Of a stretch of 64,000 nucleotides of DNA, positions 42,067 through 53,398 are shown piece after piece. The notes under the pieces are model-generated. The model was not told where the DNA came from, searched no databases, and was given only the letters and a program-made list of their open reading frames with translations. Location of the stretch: assembly GCA_964609675.1 (NCBI GenBank), contig CAZSRX010000015.1, positions 1-64,000 on the forward strand. The letters are read 5' to 3'. This stretch comes from CAZSRX01 sp964609675 [NCBI: uncultured Bacteroidota bacterium]. Its GTDB lineage: Bacteria > CLD3 > SB21. Made by a program: the position numbers and the translations under genes. Numbering within the stretch: position 1 is the first letter of the stretch; every line of letters starts with the position of its first letter.

Positions 42067-44628
42067 TTATTTGATGAGCAGCATCCGCTTCGTCTGTGTT
42101 TTTCCGTCCACGTTCAACGCATACAAATACACGCCCGACGCCGCGGCTTTTCCGGCATGATCGTCGCCGTTCCATCGCGCGGTATGCTTACCGGCCGATT
42201 GCTTTTCGTTGACCAGCGTACGCACTTCCTGTCCCAGTATATTATAAACCTTAAGTTGCACGCGGCTGTCCCGGGCGATTTTATAGACAATCGATGTGGA
42301 TGGATTGAACGGATTCGGGAAATTCTGCGCCAGATAAAAATCTTTTACGGCCGGAGTACCGGATTCCGCGATATCCGTAATCTGGGACAGGTCGAGCTTG
42401 TACATGGAGCGACCGTGCGTGCCGGCGACGAGAAAGTTCCCGGCGTCATGGATTTTAAGGTCGTACACGGACACCAGCGGAAGCCCCGGACCGACGTCCT
42501 GCCATGACTGGCCGCCGTTGGTTGTATAATACGCGCCAACGTCCGTGCCGACAAATAGCCCATTCGGTCGGTTCGGATCAATCACGAATCCGTTGATCGG
42601 CGCGTCAGGCAGATTGGCGGAAATGTTCGACCAGCTTGTTCCTTTATTTGTGGTTTTAAAAATATGCGGCTGGGGATCGCGCCATTTGAGCCCGGAGAAA
42701 GTGACATAAGCGATGTTTTCGTCATAAGGATCCACCGCCACGCGTGTCACCCAGCGGAACGGCAGTCCGTTGGTGACATTCGTCCAGCTACCACCCAGAT
42801 TGCTCGTGACCCACACGCGGCCATCCGCCGTACCCACATATAACACCGATGTATTGGAAGGCGCGACGGCGATAGTCGTGATGGTGTTCAGTCGCGGCAG
42901 TCCGCCGGTTAAATCGTTTGAAATGGGCGACCAGTTGGAAGCGCCGTTGGTGGTGCGGTAAACGCGGTTGCTGCCGTAATAGAGAATATCGGGATTCACC
43001 GGATCCATGATAACCGGCGTGGACCAGTTTTTGGGATCGGATTCATCGATGCCGTTGGTCGCCGCATACCATTCATAACCGCCGTTATACGATTTAACCA
43101 GATTTCCGTACTGGGATTCGGCATAAATAATATCCGAATTCTGCGGATGCACGATTACGTAGAACCCGTCGCCGCCGTACAGAATATCCCAGTCGTTCAG
43201 CGCGCCGGTCAGCGTGCGCGGCGTGGAATTGTCCTGCGTGCCGCCGTACAGCCGCTGGGGATTGGAATAATCGATGGCGATTTCATAGAACTGCGTGATA
43301 GGCAATTCGGCGACTTCGGTCCAGTTTGCGCCGTTATCGGCGGATATATCAATGCCGCCGTCGTTGCCGTTCATGATGATATTTGGATTCGTCGGATGAT
43401 AGGCCAGCGCGTGGAAATCTACATGATACGGAACATACACGCCCCAGGTTTCGCCGGCGTTGGTGGTATGCATCATACACTGATCCAGCACCCAAACATC
43501 ATCCGGATTGGTCGGATGTACGCGAATCTGCCCGAAGTACCAGCTGAAATTATCAAATCCGAAAGACGCTTCACCGTCCGGATCCGCGTTAAACCAGCTG
43601 TTGCCGCTGTCGGTGGTTTTAAAAACACCCAGATATTCATAGCCGTCATTATAAAGACTATACGCAATGTTCGGGTTGCTGGGCGACAGCGCCAGGCCGA
43701 TCCGTCCGACGTTGGTAAGGGAAGCGTCCGGCAGTCCATTGGTCAGTTGATGCCAGTTATTGCCGCCGTCGGTGGAGCGGTAAATGCCGCTGGTGACGCC
43801 GTATAGATGCGACGTGGTCGGACGGCGGACGCGTTCCCACATGGCGGCCATGAGAAACTGCGGATTGGAGGGATTCATTACCAGATCCACCGCGCCGGTT
43901 GTATCGCTGATGAACAATACCTTTTCCCAAGTAGCGCCGCCGTCGGTGGAGCGGTACACGCCGCGTTCAATATTCGGTGTGAAATACGAACCGAGCGCGG
44001 CGACAAATACCCGCTGGGTATTGGACGGATCCACAAGTATCCGGCCGATAGAAGCGGTCATTTCCAAACCGATAAGTTGCCATGAAACGCCGCCGTTGGT
44101 GGATTTATACACGCCGCCGCCTTCAAAATTGTTATGGCCGCCGTTCGCTTCGCCGGTCCCCACGTAAAGCACATCCGGGTTTACGGGATCAATGCCGATA
44201 TCGCCGATAGGCAGTACGGCCGCTTCGTCGAAAACCGGAAACCATGTCGCGCCCATATTGGTCGATTTAAACACCCCGCCCGTAGCCGCGCCGGCGTATA
44301 CAATATTCGGGTTAAGCGTATTGAATTCGATATCCGAAACGCGTCCCGTGACATTCGTTGGGCCGGCGAATTCCCATACCAGCGGCGTGGCGTTTTTTCG
44401 GATGGCCTGGGTGCGCATTTGTTGGGCCGATCGCAAGGCCTGTAAGTGCGCGTCGCGGTCGGCCTGTCCGTACGGAAATGTCCGCTGGAGCCAGGCGTAA
44501 TCGGAGGGATATTTCGGCGGTTTTGTATCCGCCGCCGTGCGCGGCCAATAAATGACCACGGTAAGGATCAATACTATCAAAACGGCGACGCCTGTAAGCG
44601 CGGCCGGCATGAATTGCTTAACGCTCAT
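42067..44628 (-). CDS. Secreted Asp-box (BNR/sortilin-like) protein with T9SS-style sorting domain
   Basis: An 853-residue exported protein. An N-terminal hydrophobic signal (about 8-27) precedes a beta-propeller region with about twelve Asp-box motifs, for example KSTNMGATW, KSTNGGVSW, RSTDGGATW, RSTDGGNNW, KTTDSGNSW, RTTNGASNW, SNLGGSWTN and TTNGGQSW, spaced 40-80 residues apart. The last 85 residues (FYLAQNFPNPFNPSTSIVYK, VYNILGQEVRTLVNEKQSAG, ASGVYLYALNVDGKTQTKRM) are the FlgD-Ig-like/type IX sorting domain typical of KSB1-, Ignavibacteria- and Calditrichota-like organisms, which send such proteins to the surface. Sialidase or glycan-binding roles are possible, but no catalytic residues were identified. 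The ribosome binding site is AAGGAGG. Confidence 0.88.
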   Translation of the reverse strand: MSVKQFMPAALTGVAVLIVLILTVVIYWPRTAADTKPPKYPSDYAWLQRTFPYGQADRDAHLQALRSAQQMRTQAIRKNATPLVWEFAGPTNVTGRVSDIEFNTLNPNIVYAGAATGGVFKSTNMGATWFPVFDEAAVLPIGDIGIDPVNPDVLYVGTGEANGGHNNFEGGGVYKSTNGGVSWQLIGLEMTASIGRILVDPSNTQRVFVAALGSYFTPNIERGVYRSTDGGATWEKVLFISDTTGAVDLVMNPSNPQFLMAAMWERVRRPTTSHLYGVTSGIYRSTDGGNNWHQLTNGLPDASLTNVGRIGLALSPSNPNIAYSLYNDGYEYLGVFKTTDSGNSWFNADPDGEASFGFDNFSWYFGQIRVHPTNPDDVWVLDQCMMHTTNAGETWGVYVPYHVDFHALAYHPTNPNIIMNGNDGGIDISADNGANWTEVAELPITQFYEIAIDYSNPQRLYGGTQDNSTPRTLTGALNDWDILYGGDGFYVIVHPQNSDIIYAESQYGNLVKSYNGGYEWYAATNGIDESDPKNWSTPVIMDPVNPDILYYGSNRVYRTTNGASNWSPISNDLTGGLPRLNTITTIAVAPSNTSVLYVGTADGRVWVTSNLGGSWTNVTNGLPFRWVTRVAVDPYDENIAYVTFSGLKWRDPQPHIFKTTNKGTSWSNISANLPDAPINGFVIDPNRPNGLFVGTDVGAYYTTNGGQSWQDVGPGLPLVSVYDLKIHDAGNFLVAGTHGRSMYKLDLSQITDIAESGTPAVKDFYLAQNFPNPFNPSTSIVYKIARDSRVQLKVYNILGQEVRTLVNEKQSAGKHTARWNGDDHAGKAAASGVYLYALNVDGKTQTKRMLLIK

Positions 44629-44676
44629 ACGATCCTCCTTTATTAGAGCATTCGGTAAAATGATCGTAATCGGGAA

Positions 44677-45876
44677 TTATTTCTTCAGCGCTTTTTTGAT
44701 GGTGTCGCCCAGATACTTTATTCCGTTCTCGATTTGCTCCGTGGACGGGAATGAATAATTCAGGCGTAGCGTGTGCGCGCCGGAGCCGTCGCAGTGGAAG
44801 GGCCGCCCGATCACGTACGCGACGTTGTTTTCAATGGAGGACATGAAAATATCTTTGCTGTTAAGGTATTCAGGCAGACGCACCCACAGGAACATGCCGC
44901 CGCCGGGATTGGACCAGGTGACTTCTTTGGGCATGTGTTTTTCCAGCGCCCGGATCATGGCTTCCTTTTTGGGCTTGTAGCAGGCCACCGCTTTCTGGAT
45001 CGTCTGCTTCATTTTGCCCTGACGGATATACTCGGCGATGATCAGTTGGTTGAAGGAGGGCGAACAAAGATCCACCGACTGTTTCAGCACGACCATTTTT
45101 TCGATTAATTCTTTTTCGGCAACCACCCAGCCAAGGCGCATGCCCGGGAACAGCACTTTGGACAGCGTTTTCAGCATGATTACCCCTTTGCCGCCGGAGA
45201 GCATCCACAAGCTGGGCAGTGCTTCGGCGCCGAAGCTGAGTTCGCGGTACGGCGAATCCTCGATAATCGGAATTTCCCATTCCGCGCCGATACGTACCAA
45301 CTGTTTCCGCCGTTCCAAGCTCATCGTGATTCCGGAAGGATTCTGGAAATCGGGGATTGTGTAAATAAACCGCGGCCGCTTGTTGTGTCTGGCAAGATAT
45401 TTGAGGGTGTTGAGTAGTTGCGTAATGTCCATGCCGTTATCGTCCATTACGATGCCGCGCATGTCCGCGCCCGCCCGTTCAAAGGCTTGAATCCCGCCGA
45501 TATAGGACGGTAGTTCCATCACAATAGGTTCATCGGCGTCAAGAAGCAGTAATGATACCAGGTCGAGTCCCTGCTGGGAGGAAGAGGTAACGCAAATCTG
45601 CTCGGCGGTTGCCTGATCGCCGAAATCCGCCATATGCTGGATCAGCGCTTCGATCAGCTCATTTTCACCGGGCGTCGGGCCGTATTGCAGCGCGAGATAG
45701 CCTTTTTTAGTCAGTACTTCTTTGGTAATATCAATCAGTTCCTGAATGGGAAATAACGAAGCGTCCGGCAGACCGCCGCCGAAAGATATCACGCCGGGTT
45801 TCCGTGTCCATTTGAGCAACTCACGGATTTCAGAGCTTTTGATCCGGTTGGATATCTGGGAAAAAAAATAAGCCAT
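44677..45876 (-). CDS. PLP-dependent class I/II aminotransferase (LysN/2-aminoadipate type)
   Basis: A 399-residue fold-type I aminotransferase. It begins with RIKSSEIRELLKWTRKPGVI and SFGGGLPDASLFP, has the substrate-loop TPGENELIEAL, ITSSSQQGLDL-like cofactor region (CVTSSSQQGLDLV), YTIPDFQNPSGITMS, and the Schiff-base lysine in MLKTLSKVLFPGMRLGW. This pattern matches 2-aminoadipate/LysN, kynurenine and MocR-like aminotransferases of cytoplasmic amino acid metabolism. The precise substrate is not readable. The start at 45876 is chosen because AGGAG stands upstream of this ATG; the open frame begins 13 codons earlier. It stands 40 bases upstream of the Asp-box gene's start region but shares no obvious link. 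Confidence 0.88.
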   Translation of the reverse strand: MAYFFSQISNRIKSSEIRELLKWTRKPGVISFGGGLPDASLFPIQELIDITKEVLTKKGYLALQYGPTPGENELIEALIQHMADFGDQATAEQICVTSSSQQGLDLVSLLLLDADEPIVMELPSYIGGIQAFERAGADMRGIVMDDNGMDITQLLNTLKYLARHNKRPRFIYTIPDFQNPSGITMSLERRKQLVRIGAEWEIPIIEDSPYRELSFGAEALPSLWMLSGGKGVIMLKTLSKVLFPGMRLGWVVAEKELIEKMVVLKQSVDLCSPSFNQLIIAEYIRQGKMKQTIQKAVACYKPKKEAMIRALEKHMPKEVTWSNPGGGMFLWVRLPEYLNSKDIFMSSIENNVAYVIGRPFHCDGSGAHTLRLNYSFPSTEQIENGIKYLGDTIKKALKK

Positions 45877-46072
45877 GGCTGTATCTCCTGAATAAACGGT
45901 TGGACTTTTTTTCAAATGTATAATGAAATTTGTAATTATGCAATAACCTTTTCACGGATTTTTCGGCCGCGCCATTCATTCCATAAAGGGTTTCTCAGGA
46001 TAACTTGCTTTTGCTTTTTAGATAATACTGTCGTACATTGGCTTCAGCATCATTAACGGAGAATTAAAGCTT

Positions 46073-46972
46073 ATGAAAGCGATCCAAATTGAATCCGGGG
46101 AACTGTCCGTTTATTGTTATGCAAAAATCAACATGGGCCTGCGGATATTCGACAAGCGGCCGGACGGTTACCATAACATTGAGACTACCTTTAAAGTTAT
46201 CGGTTTGCACGACCATATTCGCATAACGCGAAACGGTTCGCCATCGCCACGGGTGATATCCGCTTCGGAAAATATGCCGAAAGACGCTTCCAATCTCTGC
46301 ATACGGGCGCTCCATAAACTGAATGAAAAAACCGGATGCGGCTTGGGTTTTGACGTAAACATTGTCAAGCATATTCCCATTGGCGCCGGTCTGGGCGGGG
46401 GCAGCAGCGATGCGGCGGGCGTATTAGTCGGATGCAATGAATTGCTTAATCTCAGACTCGATGATGATACCCTGATGAAACTCGGGCTGGAATTGGGTTC
46501 GGATGTACCGTTTTTTGTTGGTTTTTTATTGGGCTATGGCAACACGGCTACCGGAAGAGGCCGGGGTGAAAACCTGGAATTTTTCAACTGGAACCTCAGC
46601 GAGAAGGTGCTTTTAGTATACCCTAATATCCATGTTTCTACAGCATGGGCATATGCTAACTTTAATAAATATATGAACATGGGTGATAGTAAAATGTCAA
46701 GTTTAACCTTGACAAACACTAAAAAAAACATTATGTTTAGCGCAATTTTAGAAAAACCAATGTTTTTTGAAAATTTTTTTGAACCGCTCGTGTTTGCCGA
46801 GTGTCCGGATGTTAAAGAAGTATATGATCGGCTACTGAAGGAACAACCTTTATTGACTGCGATGTCCGGAAGCGGATCGGCCATTTATGCTTTATTTCCT
46901 GACGACACCGAACTGGAACCGGTGTTAAAGAAATTATCGGGTTATTATGCGGCTGTCGTAAAATTTATCTGA
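46073..46972 (+). CDS. ispE: 4-diphosphocytidyl-2-C-methyl-D-erythritol kinase IspE
   Basis: A 299-residue GHMP kinase that phosphorylates CDP-methylerythritol in the MEP isoprenoid pathway. Motif 1 is CYAKINMGLRIFDKRPDGYH, the ATP loop is PIGAGLGGGSSDAAG and the C-terminal motif is LTAMSGSGSAIYALFPDD. The start ATG at 46073 is supported by GGAG upstream. It opens the conserved order ispE, tRNA-Gln, prs, rplY, pth seen in many bacteria. A run of A+T-rich codons around residues 215-245 is an insertion of low complexity relative to E. coli. Confidence 0.95.
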   Translation: MKAIQIESGELSVYCYAKINMGLRIFDKRPDGYHNIETTFKVIGLHDHIRITRNGSPSPRVISASENMPKDASNLCIRALHKLNEKTGCGLGFDVNIVKHIPIGAGLGGGSSDAAGVLVGCNELLNLRLDDDTLMKLGLELGSDVPFFVGFLLGYGNTATGRGRGENLEFFNWNLSEKVLLVYPNIHVSTAWAYANFNKYMNMGDSKMSSLTLTNTKKNIMFSAILEKPMFFENFFEPLVFAECPDVKEVYDRLLKEQPLLTAMSGSGSAIYALFPDDTELEPVLKKLSGYYAAVVKFI

Positions 46973-47005
46973 CCGGATAACTCAACCCGTTAAAGAAAAA
47001 ATATT

Positions 47006-47077
47006 TGGGGTGTAGCCAAGCGGTAAGGCAGCGGGTTTTGGTCCCGCCATTCCGAGGTTCGAATCCTTGCACCCCAG
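47006..47077 (+). tRNA. tRNA-Gln (anticodon TTG)
   Basis: A 72-base cloverleaf: acceptor TGGGGTG (47006-47012) pairs with CACCCCA at 47070-47076, D arm TAGCCAAGCGGTAAGGC, anticodon stem GCGGG/CCCGC with loop TTTTGGT (anticodon TTG), and T arm CGAGG TTCGAAT CCTTG. The discriminator is G, and CCA is not encoded. It lies between ispE and prs, a conserved neighbourhood. Confidence 0.95.
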
Positions 47078-47079
47078 CA

Positions 47080-47310
47080 ATGTTTTACACTTATATACTT
47101 CCGAGCATGAAGACCGATGCGTATGATATCGGTCACACCGAGGCCATGAATGAACGGTTACGTCAGCATAATCAGGGGTTGTGCCGATCCACCAAACATG
47201 CCGTGCCGTGGAAAGCGGTTCATGTGGAAGAATTCGAAACCCGCAGTGAAGCCATCAAACGGGAACGTTAATTGAAAATTTAAAGAGCCGCAAAACTTTG
47301 AAGAAAAATC
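47080..47310 (+). pseudogene. GIY-YIG nuclease-like gene, C-terminus broken
   Basis: A short GIY-YIG/UvrC-type endonuclease domain protein of the kind that appears as a free-standing gene. The frame from ATG 47080 reads YTYILPSMKTDAYDIGHT, with YDIG in place of the usual YYIG, then RLRQHNQG with the catalytic arginine, and ends after EAIKRER at a TAA (47269-47271). In relatives this is followed by a basic motif KSLKSRKTLE. That motif (LKSRKTLKKN) is present here at about 47281-47310, but in a shifted frame, so the end has a stop and a frameshift. The first three bases of the ATG abut the tRNA-Gln 3' end. It is probably a decayed gene or a short active remnant. Confidence 0.6.
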
Positions 47311-47481
47311 ACTTTATTATGCGGCAATTATGCGGCAATATCCAAAAAATTAAAGTTTAGTTTTTTTGAAATAAACGGGTTTCTGAAGGATTTATCGAAC
47401 AAATAACGATTATAACGACCCGATTTCCGGGAAATAATAGAATTCCGGTATGTCGGGTTAATTTATCAAGAAGAAATATAA

Positions 47482-48420
47482 ATGGTTGAGATTAAAGCGA
47501 AATTGATGGTAGCTTCGGGACGCGTGCACCGTACTTTTGCGGAAGGCATCGTGAAGCATCTCAATATACCGCTCGCGAAAACAGAAATTATGAATTTCAG
47601 CGACGGGGAAATTTTCGTCAAGTACGATGAAAATATCCGCGGCGAGGATTTATATATTGTTCAGCCGACCATAGCTCCGGCGGACAATCTGATGGAACTG
47701 CTGATTATGATTGATGCGGCGCGGCGCGCATCCGCTTACCGTATTACAGCCGTTATACCGTATTTCGGCTATGCCCGGCAGGATCGCAAGGACCAGCCGC
47801 GCGTATCCATTACCGCCAAGCTGGCGGCCAACCTGATCCTTACCGCCGGCGTGGACCGGGTGCTGACGATGGATCTGCACTCGCCGCAGATACAAGGTTT
47901 TTTTGATATTCCTCTGGATCACCTGTATTCCTCTGCCGTGCTGACCGAATACTGGCGCAATATGCTGAAGCCGGGATCGGTGGTGGTATCGCCGGACATG
48001 GGCGGCGTCAAGCTGGCTCGCGCCTATGCCAAGCGGCTTCAGATGGAATTCGCGATTATTGACAAACGGCGTCCCCGGGCGAACAGCGTGGAAATATTGA
48101 ATATCATTGGGGATGTCAGAGGCCGCGATGTACTGATGGTGGACGACATGGTGGATACCGCGGGCACGCTGACCCGCGCCGCCAAAGCGCTCAAGGATGC
48201 GGGCGCCGGCGACATTTATGCCACCTGCACGCACCCCATTCTGTCAGGCCGCGCGATTGAACTGCTGATGGAATCGCCGATTCGCCGGCTGGTGGCCGCC
48301 GATACCGTGCCGCTTAAAAACACGTGTGAAAAAATTGAAATTGTTTCCGTCACACGGATGTTTGCGGAGGCCATCAACCGCATTCACAAAGCCGAATCCG
48401 TCAGCGTATTGTTTATATAG
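47482..48420 (+). CDS. prs: Ribose-phosphate pyrophosphokinase
   Basis: A 312-residue cytoplasmic enzyme making PRPP from ribose 5-phosphate and ATP for purine, pyrimidine, NAD and His/Trp synthesis. Signatures are ITAVIPYFGYARQDRKDQ, TMDLHSPQIQGFFDIPLDHL, VVSPDMGGVKLARAYAKRL and the PRPP-binding loop DVLMVDDMVDTAGTLTRAAK. The enzyme forms hexamers and is allosterically controlled. It starts with ATG at 47482 and is 39 bases before rplY. Confidence 0.97.
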   Translation: MVEIKAKLMVASGRVHRTFAEGIVKHLNIPLAKTEIMNFSDGEIFVKYDENIRGEDLYIVQPTIAPADNLMELLIMIDAARRASAYRITAVIPYFGYARQDRKDQPRVSITAKLAANLILTAGVDRVLTMDLHSPQIQGFFDIPLDHLYSSAVLTEYWRNMLKPGSVVVSPDMGGVKLARAYAKRLQMEFAIIDKRRPRANSVEILNIIGDVRGRDVLMVDDMVDTAGTLTRAAKALKDAGAGDIYATCTHPILSGRAIELLMESPIRRLVAADTVPLKNTCEKIEIVSVTRMFAEAINRIHKAESVSVLFI

Positions 48421-48459
48421 AAAAAACATTATTATAATACATAAACACAGGATATTCCC

Positions 48460-49152
48460 ATGGAGCAAGTAATCTTAAAAGCAGAAAAAAGAGAAACCAG
48501 CCGGCACAGCGCCAGGAAAGCCCGGAAAGAAGGTAAAGTCCCCGGCGTGTTCTACGGTTTTGGCAAAAGCAATGTCAATGTCGCTTTTGACGCCCGTTCG
48601 CTAGTTAAATTCTTACATTCCGAACATACGTTGCTGACGCTCGACCTGGAAGGCGAACAGATGCAGGCGCTGATACGAAACTACGATAAGGATCCGGTAA
48701 CGTCCGCGATTACACACGTTGACGTGATGGCTGTAGCCATGGATCGGCCGGTCGATGTCAAGGTGCCGATTGTGTTTGTCGGCACACCGGTCGGCGTTAA
48801 GACCAAGGGCGGCATTGTTCAGCATGATATGATCGAGTTTCATATCAAATGTCTTCCGGCACACATACCGCCGCATCTGGAGGTCAATATTGACAATCTG
48901 GATCTTGGGCAGGCCATTCACGTCCGCGATCTGAAGTATGAAAACATCACCTTACTGAATCCGCCGAGCGAGTCGGTATGCACCGTGGTGATACCGAAGG
49001 CTCTTGAAGCCGTACTGGCTGAAGCTGCGGCTGAAACCGCCGAACCCGAACTGGTCGGCGCGAAAGAGAAAGAAGAAGGCGCGGAAGAAGGCAAGAAAGA
49101 AGAACCAGCCAAGGCGGAGAAAAAAGAACCGGCCAAGGCGGAAAAGAAATAA
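48460..49152 (+). CDS. rplY: 50S ribosomal protein L25 (CTC form)
   Basis: A 230-residue L25 of the two-domain CTC type that binds 5S rRNA. The N-terminal domain begins with LKAEKRETSRHSARKARKEG and VPGVFYGFGKSN; the beta-rich CTC domain (about 95-185) is DRPVDVKVPIVFVGTPVGVK and GGIVQHDMIEFHIKCLPAH. A charged Lys/Glu/Ala-rich tail (KEEGAEEGKKEEPAKAEKK) is common in this form. It lies between prs and pth, as in many bacteria. Confidence 0.95.
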   Translation: MEQVILKAEKRETSRHSARKARKEGKVPGVFYGFGKSNVNVAFDARSLVKFLHSEHTLLTLDLEGEQMQALIRNYDKDPVTSAITHVDVMAVAMDRPVDVKVPIVFVGTPVGVKTKGGIVQHDMIEFHIKCLPAHIPPHLEVNIDNLDLGQAIHVRDLKYENITLLNPPSESVCTVVIPKALEAVLAEAAAETAEPELVGAKEKEEGAEEGKKEEPAKAEKKEPAKAEKK

Positions 49153-49229
49153 CGTCAACGTGGAGTTCCTTTCCGCGGCTTGGTCTTGTTCTTCTGAGAA
49201 CATAATCAGAACGTCAGCGGAAATTAATT

Positions 49230-49808
49230 ATGATGCTGATAGCAGGCCTGGGCAATCCCGGAAGCCGCTACCGCGATACGCGGCATAACCTGGGTTTTAT
49301 GGTCCTAGACTTTATGGCCGAAGAAAAGCGTTTCGGTTTTAAACCTGGAAAAGGGGACTACGAGTACGCCGAAACATCCAGCGATACCGAACGCATACTC
49401 TGGGTAAAGCCGATGACGTTTATGAACAACAGCGGCGTGGCTCTTGCTGAGTTGGCCCGTTTTTATAAAATTGATGCCGACCGCATTTTGGTTGTATGTG
49501 ATGATGTATCCTTGCCGCTTGGAAAAATGCGCATCCGGAAGGACGGCGGTGATGGCGGCCATAATGGTCTGAAATCCGTTATCCTCCATCTCAATGACGA
49601 CCGGTTTACGCGTTTGCGGGTCGGTATCAATCATCCGGACAGCCGGAATTACGATCTCGCTGATTTTGTTCTGGCAAAATTTTTTCCGGAAGAACTGCCG
49701 GTACTGAATAAAGTAATAGCAGCGGCCGCCGACGCGGTCAGTGATTTGATAACGACGGGCGTCGAAAAAGCCATGAATAAATACAACGGTCTGGTTATCC
49801 AGGCCTAA
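49230..49808 (+). CDS. pth: Peptidyl-tRNA hydrolase
   Basis: A 192-residue cytoplasmic hydrolase that frees tRNAs from prematurely released peptidyl-tRNA. Conserved residues are the LGNPGSRYRDTRHNLGFM histidine, PMTFMNNSG asparagine, VVCDDVSLPLGKMRIRK aspartate, and GGDGGHNGLKSVILHL histidine and asparagine. The ATG at 49230 follows rplY by 77 bases. Normal length. Confidence 0.96.
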   Translation: MMLIAGLGNPGSRYRDTRHNLGFMVLDFMAEEKRFGFKPGKGDYEYAETSSDTERILWVKPMTFMNNSGVALAELARFYKIDADRILVVCDDVSLPLGKMRIRKDGGDGGHNGLKSVILHLNDDRFTRLRVGINHPDSRNYDLADFVLAKFFPEELPVLNKVIAAAADAVSDLITTGVEKAMNKYNGLVIQA

Positions 49809-49870
49809 GGATATTAAAAAGCAGCATTCAAAAGAACAGGAAAAACCGTTTAACCAACCAGGAGCAAGTT

Positions 49871-52495
<2,625 letters not shown>

Positions 52496-52541
52496 GCATT
52501 ACAGGCAAAGTGATTAACGCGAATAAATAAAAATGAACCCT

Positions 52542-52607
52542 GCGTTAGAATTGATTCAAATGGTGTTTGTATCAAACGCTAACGCCGAAACCACCCGACC
52601 AAAGGGT
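52542..52607 (+). promoter_or_regulatory. Structured 5' leader of rpsF, possible S6:S18 autoregulatory motif
   Basis: Upstream of rpsF the RNA can fold into an extended hairpin: GCGTTAG (52542-52548) with CTAACGC (52579-52585), then TTGAT with ATCAA, then CAAA with TTTG inside. A second hairpin ACCC / GGGT (52593-52607) follows before the AAGGAG site. CCG triplets occur at 52584-52586 and in the second hairpin. Many bacteria control rpsF operons by S6:S18 binding to a CCG-containing leader; whether this is that motif is an inference. Confidence 0.4.
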
Positions 52608-52618
52608 AAGGAGATATT

Positions 52619-53014
52619 ATGTCAAAGAAAACGCTCAAGGGCGTCGCGGGTCAGCCCCGGTATTATGAAACGGTGCTGGTCATCGATCCCCAGATCGGCG
52701 ATGAGGGCATTCGCGCCATCATCGAAAAAGTAAAGGATATTCTGGCCCAGCAGCAGGCCGTGGTCGTGAAAATCGACGAGTGGGGCAAGCGCAAGCTGGC
52801 GTATCCGATCAAGAAGAAAACGTATGGCTATTACGTCAGCGTGGAATTTGAGGCACACGGACCGATCGTCAAAGCTCTGCAGGATTACTACCTAATCAAT
52901 GAGCAAATTATCCGGTACGCCACCACGCTGGTGGATTTGCGCCTGCGCAAGGAACGGCAGCGGGAAAAAGCTGCCCCGAAAGAGGCGCACGCCGAAGAAG
53001 CCGAAGCCCTGTAA
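52619..53014 (+). CDS. rpsF: 30S ribosomal protein S6
   Basis: A 131-residue S6 of the small-subunit platform, bound next to S18. Core features are YYETVLVIDPQIGDEGI, IDEWGKRKLAYPIKKKTYGY and YYLINEQIIRYATTLV. The start ATG at 52619 has AAGGAG upstream; the N-terminus is about 12 residues longer than E. coli, and the C-terminus has a charged tail. It is followed by rpsR and rplI, the usual rpsF-rpsR-rplI order without ssb in between. Confidence 0.96.
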   Translation: MSKKTLKGVAGQPRYYETVLVIDPQIGDEGIRAIIEKVKDILAQQQAVVVKIDEWGKRKLAYPIKKKTYGYYVSVEFEAHGPIVKALQDYYLINEQIIRYATTLVDLRLRKERQREKAAPKEAHAEEAEAL

Positions 53015-53070
53015 TCCGGCTCCGGTCAAACTAATAAAACCATACGAACATGAACGGAAGGTAAATTATT

Positions 53071-53358
53071 ATGTCTCCAAAAAACGATAAAAAAGAACGG
53101 AAAAACGACCGCCGCAAAGCCCGCGAGCAGAAAAGCGTCATGGGCAAACAGCGCAACTGCGCGTTCTGCGAAGAAAAAGCGTATTATGTGGATTACCGCG
53201 ACGTCAAGCGCCTCGGTAAGTTCACCTCCGAACAGGGCCGCATTATGACCCGTCGTACATCCGGCGTCTGCGCCGTGCATCAACGCCAGCTCGTCCGCGC
53301 CATCAAACTGGCCCGGCACTTGGCACTGCTGCCGTTCGTCAGCGACATGACCCGTTAA
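53071..53358 (+). CDS. rpsR: 30S ribosomal protein S18, zinc-binding form
   Basis: A 95-residue S18 with a lysine-rich N-terminal extension. The core has VDYRDVKRLGKFTSEQGRIM, RRTSGVCAVHQRQLVRAIK and RHLALLPFVS. Cysteine pairs CAFC and C-x2-H (GVCAVHQ) form a C+ zinc-ribbon pattern that some bacteria lack. It makes a complex with S6. Its AAGG-type ribosome binding site lies 40 bases after rpsF. Confidence 0.96.
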   Translation: MSPKNDKKERKNDRRKAREQKSVMGKQRNCAFCEEKAYYVDYRDVKRLGKFTSEQGRIMTRRTSGVCAVHQRQLVRAIKLARHLALLPFVSDMTR

Positions 53359-53398
53359 TCCAACTGCAACCGATGAAATTTATACGGAGAATGATCCT

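Noticed and set aside
43147-43806. 219-codon plus-strand open frame inside the Asp-box gene
   Set aside because: It is antisense to repeated Asp-box motifs and has no domain or ribosome binding site.
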